Shown: piece after piece, positions 6,308 through 9,513 of the stretch
Position numbering within the stretch: the stretch's first letter is position 1
Layout: every line of letters begins with the position of its first letter
From: an uncultured Faecalibacterium sp.
GTDB lineage: Bacteria; Bacillota; Clostridia; Oscillospirales; Ruminococcaceae
Assembly: GCA_900772565.1 (NCBI GenBank)
Contig: CAAHET010000096.1
Coordinates: forward strand, 1 to 9,513
Length of the DNA: 9,513 nt
Direction of reading: 5' to 3'
Notes under the pieces: model-generated
Seen by the model: only the letters and a program-made list of their open reading frames with translations
The model's database searches: none
What the model was told of the DNA's origin: nothing
Made by a program: the position numbers and the translations under genes

Positions 6308-8513
6308 CGGAATGGAAAAAGAATCACCGTTCATCAGCCGGAAGCAGCACATTCTGATCTGTGCACTTGCGGGGCTGCTGATGCTGGGCGGCGTGCTGAT
6401 CTTTTCGGCGCACAGCGATCTGCAAAACGCAGAAAAGCAGTTTGAGGATACCATCAGTTATGTTAAGGAGCAGTGCACCAGTTACGACAACCTGAACCTT
6501 GCTTCCGAGACCAAAAGCCTGATGCGGATGATGGAAAACGCGCAGCATCTGTGCAGAGAGATCGCGCACGACCGGCAGGATGACCCCGCGCGGGTGCTGG
6601 ACGATGCCGCTATGGCGGAATATCTGCGGGACTATACCCTCAGCGGCGCACTGGTGCTTTCAACAGAGGGCAAAATTTTGTGCGCAGCCTCACAGGATGG
6701 CCGGGCAGCTGACCCGCAGGTCTGGGCACAGATGGAAACGCAGCTGGCCGGTTCTATCGTGCTGAAGGTGGCCGACCACCCGGAGCAGGTCTACGCCGGA
6801 CGGTCGGAAAATGAGGATGGCTCCTATTTGGACACCGCGGCCTGCGCCCGGAAGGATGGGGACGGGGTGCTTGTGGTGTACTACCGCACCACGGCAGAAT
6901 ATGTGCGCAATTACAACCTTTCCTACCAGAACTGCGTGCAGGGCTATAACCCCGCCGTGGACGGCACCATCGTGGTGACCCGGGGCGACCGCATCGTGGC
7001 CAGCAACGACCCCTCTTTGCTGGATACCACTGTGGACGAAAACCCCACCCTTTCAGCCCTAAAAGCGCGCAGCACGGACGGCGGAATGATCCATGTGCAC
7101 AGCACCACCGGGCAGCAGTACGCCTACGGCATCGTTGGGCAGGGACGCAGCTTTTATATCTATGTCTACCGCCCGGAGCGGGAGGTGTACGTTTCCACCA
7201 TGCGCAATGTGAGCATGGCTGCCTTTGCTTACATGGTCGTCCTGTTCCTGCTGCAATTGCTGCGCGGCAAGACCGAACAGCGTTACCGGGAGCAGCAGCT
7301 GCGCCGGGAGCAGGAGTACCAAAAGACCCTCAAGGCGGCTGCGCTGAAGGCAGAGAGCGCAAACCTTGCCAAGACCGAGTTTTTGCAGCGCATGAGCCAC
7401 GATATCCGCACCCCCATCAACGGCATCCGGGGCATGGTGGAGATCGGCGACCGCTGCCCGGAGGATATGGCACGGCAGGCTGACTGCCGCAAAAAAATTT
7501 GGAAAGCCTCCACCCTGCTGCTGGAGCTGGTGAATGAGGTGCTGGACATGGGCAAGCTGGAGTCCGGCGAGATCGTGCTGGAAAACGTGCCCTTTGATCT
7601 GTCCGAGCTGATGCACGAGATCACGGACGTGCTGGAAAAACAGGCGGCAGAGCGCGGGATCGTGCTGCATCTGGAATACGGCAGACTGCCGCATCCCCGG
7701 CTGGTGGGCAGCCCGCTGCACGTCAAGCGGCTGCTGATGAATGTGCTTAGCAATGCCATCAAGTATAACCGGGAAAAGGGGCATGTGATGCTGGACTGCT
7801 TTGAATTGAGTAGCAACGGGGACAAGGTGCAGATCTGCTTTGTCTGCGCGGACACCGGCATCGGCATGAGCGAGGAGTTCCAAAAGCGGATGTTCGAGCC
7901 CTTTGCGCAGGAGAATGCCGGGGCACGCTCGGTATACGGCGGCACCGGCCTTGGAATGTCCATTACAAAAAGCCTTGTGGATAAGATGGGCGGCACCATC
8001 GGGGTGGAAAGCAAGCAGGGCGTGGGCACCACCTATACCATCACCCTGCCTTTTGCCGTTGATAATACCGCGACTGCAGAGCCGGAGCAGCAGCAGACAG
8101 ACCTTACCGTGCTGCAGGGGCGGCGGCTGCTGCTGGCCGAGGACAACGCCCTGAACATGGAAATCGTGGAGTTTTTGCTGAACGAGGTGGGCGTCAATGT
8201 GACCAAAGCCGCCGATGGACAGCAGGCGGTGGAAGCCTTTGCAGCCTCGCCGGTGGGCAGCTTTGACGCCATCCTGATGGATGTGATGATGCCGGTACGG
8301 GACGGCCACGAGGCTACCCGCACCATCCGCGCCATGGACCGCCCGGACGCAAAGACCATCCCCATTTTTGCCATGACGGCAAACGTCTTTACAGAGGATC
8401 GCCGCAAGGCGCTGGAATCCGGCATGAACGAGCACCTGACCAAGCCCATCGACCCGGATACCCTGTACCGCCTGCTGGCAAAATACCTGACAGACCCGAA
8501 AAGCAACCTCTGA
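6300..8513 (+). CDS. Membrane-bound hybrid sensor histidine kinase with C-terminal receiver domain
   Basis: Predicted two-component sensor of 737 residues. A short N-tail, TM1 (about 17-37), an extracytoplasmic sensor (38-303) resembling two stacked PAS-like folds of the dCACHE type, and TM2 (about 304-321) come first. A charged helical linker (322-358), the HisKA domain with phospho-acceptor His367 (SHDIRTP), and a HATPase_c domain follow, with N box Asn485, G1 DTGIG (518-522), F box FEPF (532-535) and G2 GGTGLG (547-552). The receiver domain (about 608-727) has the acidic pair Glu614-Asp615, phospho-acceptor Asp661, Thr693 and Lys715. All catalytic residues are intact. There is no HPt or DNA-binding domain, so the output partner must be elsewhere. 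GGAGG (6286-6290) lies inside the upstream gene 9 nt before the ATG, and the two genes overlap by 8 nt, which implies translational coupling with the binding protein. Confidence 0.93.
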   Translation: MHDGMEKESPFISRKQHILICALAGLLMLGGVLIFSAHSDLQNAEKQFEDTISYVKEQCTSYDNLNLASETKSLMRMMENAQHLCREIAHDRQDDPARVLDDAAMAEYLRDYTLSGALVLSTEGKILCAASQDGRAADPQVWAQMETQLAGSIVLKVADHPEQVYAGRSENEDGSYLDTAACARKDGDGVLVVYYRTTAEYVRNYNLSYQNCVQGYNPAVDGTIVVTRGDRIVASNDPSLLDTTVDENPTLSALKARSTDGGMIHVHSTTGQQYAYGIVGQGRSFYIYVYRPEREVYVSTMRNVSMAAFAYMVVLFLLQLLRGKTEQRYREQQLRREQEYQKTLKAAALKAESANLAKTEFLQRMSHDIRTPINGIRGMVEIGDRCPEDMARQADCRKKIWKASTLLLELVNEVLDMGKLESGEIVLENVPFDLSELMHEITDVLEKQAAERGIVLHLEYGRLPHPRLVGSPLHVKRLLMNVLSNAIKYNREKGHVMLDCFELSSNGDKVQICFVCADTGIGMSEEFQKRMFEPFAQENAGARSVYGGTGLGMSITKSLVDKMGGTIGVESKQGVGTTYTITLPFAVDNTATAEPEQQQTDLTVLQGRRLLLAEDNALNMEIVEFLLNEVGVNVTKAADGQQAVEAFAASPVGSFDAILMDVMMPVRDGHEATRTIRAMDRPDAKTIPIFAMTANVFTEDRRKALESGMNEHLTKPIDPDTLYRLLAKYLTDPKSNL

Positions 8514-8637
8514 CAGCTTCCCCCGGCCGGGGGAAGCTGTCACCGCAGGTGACTGATGAGGGCGCGGGACAGATGCTTTGATAGATGATTACCCCTCATC
8601 CGGCGCTGCGCGCCACCTTCCCCCCAAGGGGTGAAGG
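8512..8637. repeat. Bipartite palindromic extragenic element, copy B (tail-to-tail units)
   Basis: The element starts with a perfect 30-bp palindrome, arms GACAGCTTCCCCCGG (8512-8526) and its complement (8527-8541), which begins inside the kinase stop codon. Then come a small hairpin TCACC/GGTGA (8540-8552) and the core GATGAGGG (8555-8562). After 30 nt the inverted core CCCTCATC (8593-8600) is followed by the hairpin GGCGC/GCGCC (8602-8614) and the stem CCTTC.CCC/GGG.GAAGG (8616-8637, one mismatch). The units share core, small hairpin, large hairpin order with copy A at 2381-2516 but face outward, not inward. No T run follows the large palindrome. Confidence 0.72.
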
Positions 8638-8680
8638 CTTTGGAATGACTGGCTGCCGACATGGAAGTCCGTTGCCGGGC

Positions 8681-8720
8681 TTTACAAGCGGGGCAAAACA
8701 TGGTACAGTAAATATACTGT
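8681..8720 (+). promoter_or_regulatory. Candidate glyS promoter overlapped by a dyad
   Basis: TTTACA (8681-8686, five of six matches to the -35 consensus) is followed after 17 bp by TACAGT (8704-8709, four of six). A second -10-like box, TATACT, lies at 8713-8718 but lacks a good -35. The inverted repeat ACAGTA (8705-8710)/TACTGT (8715-8720) covers both -10 candidates and looks like a possible repressor site. Part of the gene-free region 8514-8821; between the repeat element and this promoter (8638-8680) I see nothing distinct. Confidence 0.45.
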
Positions 8721-8766
8721 GCTTGCGCAAACCGCAAGCACGCCCGGCGGTGGGGAAAGCCGCCGG
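8719..8766 (+). promoter_or_regulatory. Two tandem hairpins in the glyS 5' leader
   Basis: GTGCTTGCG (8719-8727) and CGCAAGCAC (8733-8741) form a perfect 9-bp stem with loop CAAAC. Two bases later CCGGCGG (8744-8750) and CCGCCGG (8760-8766) form a perfect 7-bp stem with a 9-nt loop. They lie at or just after the likely transcription start, so they would be at the very 5' end of the mRNA. No T-box antiterminator motif and no T-tailed terminator are seen. The role could be mRNA stability or an unrecognised leader control. From 8767 to the start codon there is only the ribosome binding site. Confidence 0.45.
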
Positions 8767-8821
8767 AACACAACACGATACGACACGGCAAACCAGCCGC
8801 GGACGGAAAGGATGTACTACA

Positions 8822-9513
8822 ATGGAACAGAGCGAAAAGACCCTTGACATGATCGTCAATCTTTGCAAGAACCGTGGTTATGTGTTCCCCGGTTCCGAGA
8901 TCTATGGCGGTCTGGCCAACAGCTGGGACTACGGCCCCCTTGGCGTGGAGTTCAAGAACAACGTCAAAAAGGCATGGCTGAAAAAGTTTGTGCAGGAAAG
9001 CCCCTATAACGTGGGTTTGGATGCTGCCATCATCATGAACCCCCAGACTTGGGTGACTACCGGCCATGTGTCCAGCTTCTCGGACCCCCTGCTGGACTGC
9101 CGCGCCTGCAAGGCACGCCACCGCGCCGACAAGCTGATCGGGGAGGAGCACCCCGAGGTGAACGTGGACGCCATGAGCTTTGACGAGATGGACGCTTTCA
9201 TCGCAGAGCACGAGGATATCGTCTGCCCCGTGTGCGGCAAGCACGATTTTACCACCATCCGCAAGTTCAACCTGATGTTCAAGACCGCCATCGGCGTGAC
9301 CGAGGATAGCTCCTCCACCTGCTATCTGCGTCCCGAGACCGCACAGGGCATCTTTGTCAACTTTGCCAACATCCAGCGCACTACCCGCCGCAAGCTGCCC
9401 TTCGGCGTGTGCCAGGTGGGCAAGGCTTTCCGCAACGAGATCACCCCGGGCAACTTCACCTTCCGCACCCGTGAGTTTGAGCAGATGGAGTGCGAGTTCT
9501 TCTGCAAGCCCGG
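8822..9513 (+). CDS. glyS: Glycyl-tRNA synthetase, single-chain alpha2 type, N-terminal part (runs off window)
   Basis: Class II aminoacyl-tRNA synthetase that activates glycine with ATP and charges tRNA-Gly in the cytoplasm. The first 230 codons are present; about half the protein is missing. The start MEQSEKTLDMIVNLCKNRGY and the block FPGSEIYGGLANSWDYGPLG (22-41) are typical of the homodimeric, eukaryote-like enzyme, unlike the alpha2beta2 GlyQ/GlyS type. Motif 1 region TTGHVSSFSDPL is at 79-90 and motif 2 FRNEI...FRTREFEQME at 203-223, with RPETAQGIF (170-178) before it. An insertion holds two Cys pairs, CRAC (93-96) and CPVC (135-138), a probable zinc site. AAAGGA (8807-8812) precedes ATG 8822 by 9 nt. 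An out-of-frame ATG at 8812 overlaps the Shine-Dalgarno and is not used. The name glyQS is also used for this single-chain form. Confidence 0.96.
   Translation, partial: MEQSEKTLDMIVNLCKNRGYVFPGSEIYGGLANSWDYGPLGVEFKNNVKKAWLKKFVQESPYNVGLDAAIIMNPQTWVTTGHVSSFSDPLLDCRACKARHRADKLIGEEHPEVNVDAMSFDEMDAFIAEHEDIVCPVCGKHDFTTIRKFNLMFKTAIGVTEDSSSTCYLRPETAQGIFVNFANIQRTTRRKLPFGVCQVGKAFRNEITPGNFTFRTREFEQMECEFFCKP

Noticed and set aside
8512..8541. Palindrome after the kinase as a rho-independent terminator
   Set aside because: The stem is very stable, but the following bases (8542-8560) contain no T run. It fits the repeat family better.
8638..8821. T-box riboswitch upstream of glyS
   Set aside because: The leader is too short, there is no T-box core sequence, and no terminator/antiterminator pair with a T tail is present.

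Overview
The window looks like chromosomal DNA from a GC-rich gut Firmicute of the Oscillospiraceae/Ruminococcaceae group, and the style is close to Faecalibacterium. The grounds are the divergent clostridial-type topoisomerase pair, the single-chain (alpha2) glycyl-tRNA synthetase, strong GGAGG-type ribosome binding sites, and short palindromic extragenic repeats with a CCCTC core that I associate with this group. The genus is an inference and was not checked by a search.

Layout. Positions 1-51 hold the 5' part of a tRNA-Phe(GAA) on the minus strand, with its own promoter at 68-95. An AT-rich divergent region (52-387) carries two candidate promoters for a plus-strand operon: parE-like (388-2379), parC-like (2540-4789) and rlmH (4809-5294). 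That operon closes at a strong rho-independent terminator (5307-5346). The 160-base gap between parE and parC is almost filled by a bipartite palindromic repeat. A second operon follows: a lipoprotein of the extracellular solute-binding family 3 (5471-6307) that overlaps by 8 bases a membrane-bound hybrid histidine kinase with a fused receiver domain (6300-8513). A second palindromic repeat element (8512-8637) starts inside the kinase stop codon. The rest of that gap (8638-8821) carries the promoter and a structured leader for glyS, whose first 230 codons (8822-9513) run off the end.

How the genes work together. parE and parC encode the ATPase/TOPRIM and breakage-reunion subunits of one type IIA topoisomerase, most likely topoisomerase IV because no GyrA box is visible. 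rlmH (23S rRNA methylation), tRNA-Phe and glyS are translation housekeeping. The most distinctive part is the binding-protein/kinase pair. No permease or ATPase gene accompanies the binding protein, so it is more plausibly a ligand receptor for the kinase than part of a transporter. That would be a two-gene version of the BvgS/EvgS arrangement, in which such domains are fused to the kinase. The final output regulator is not in the window.
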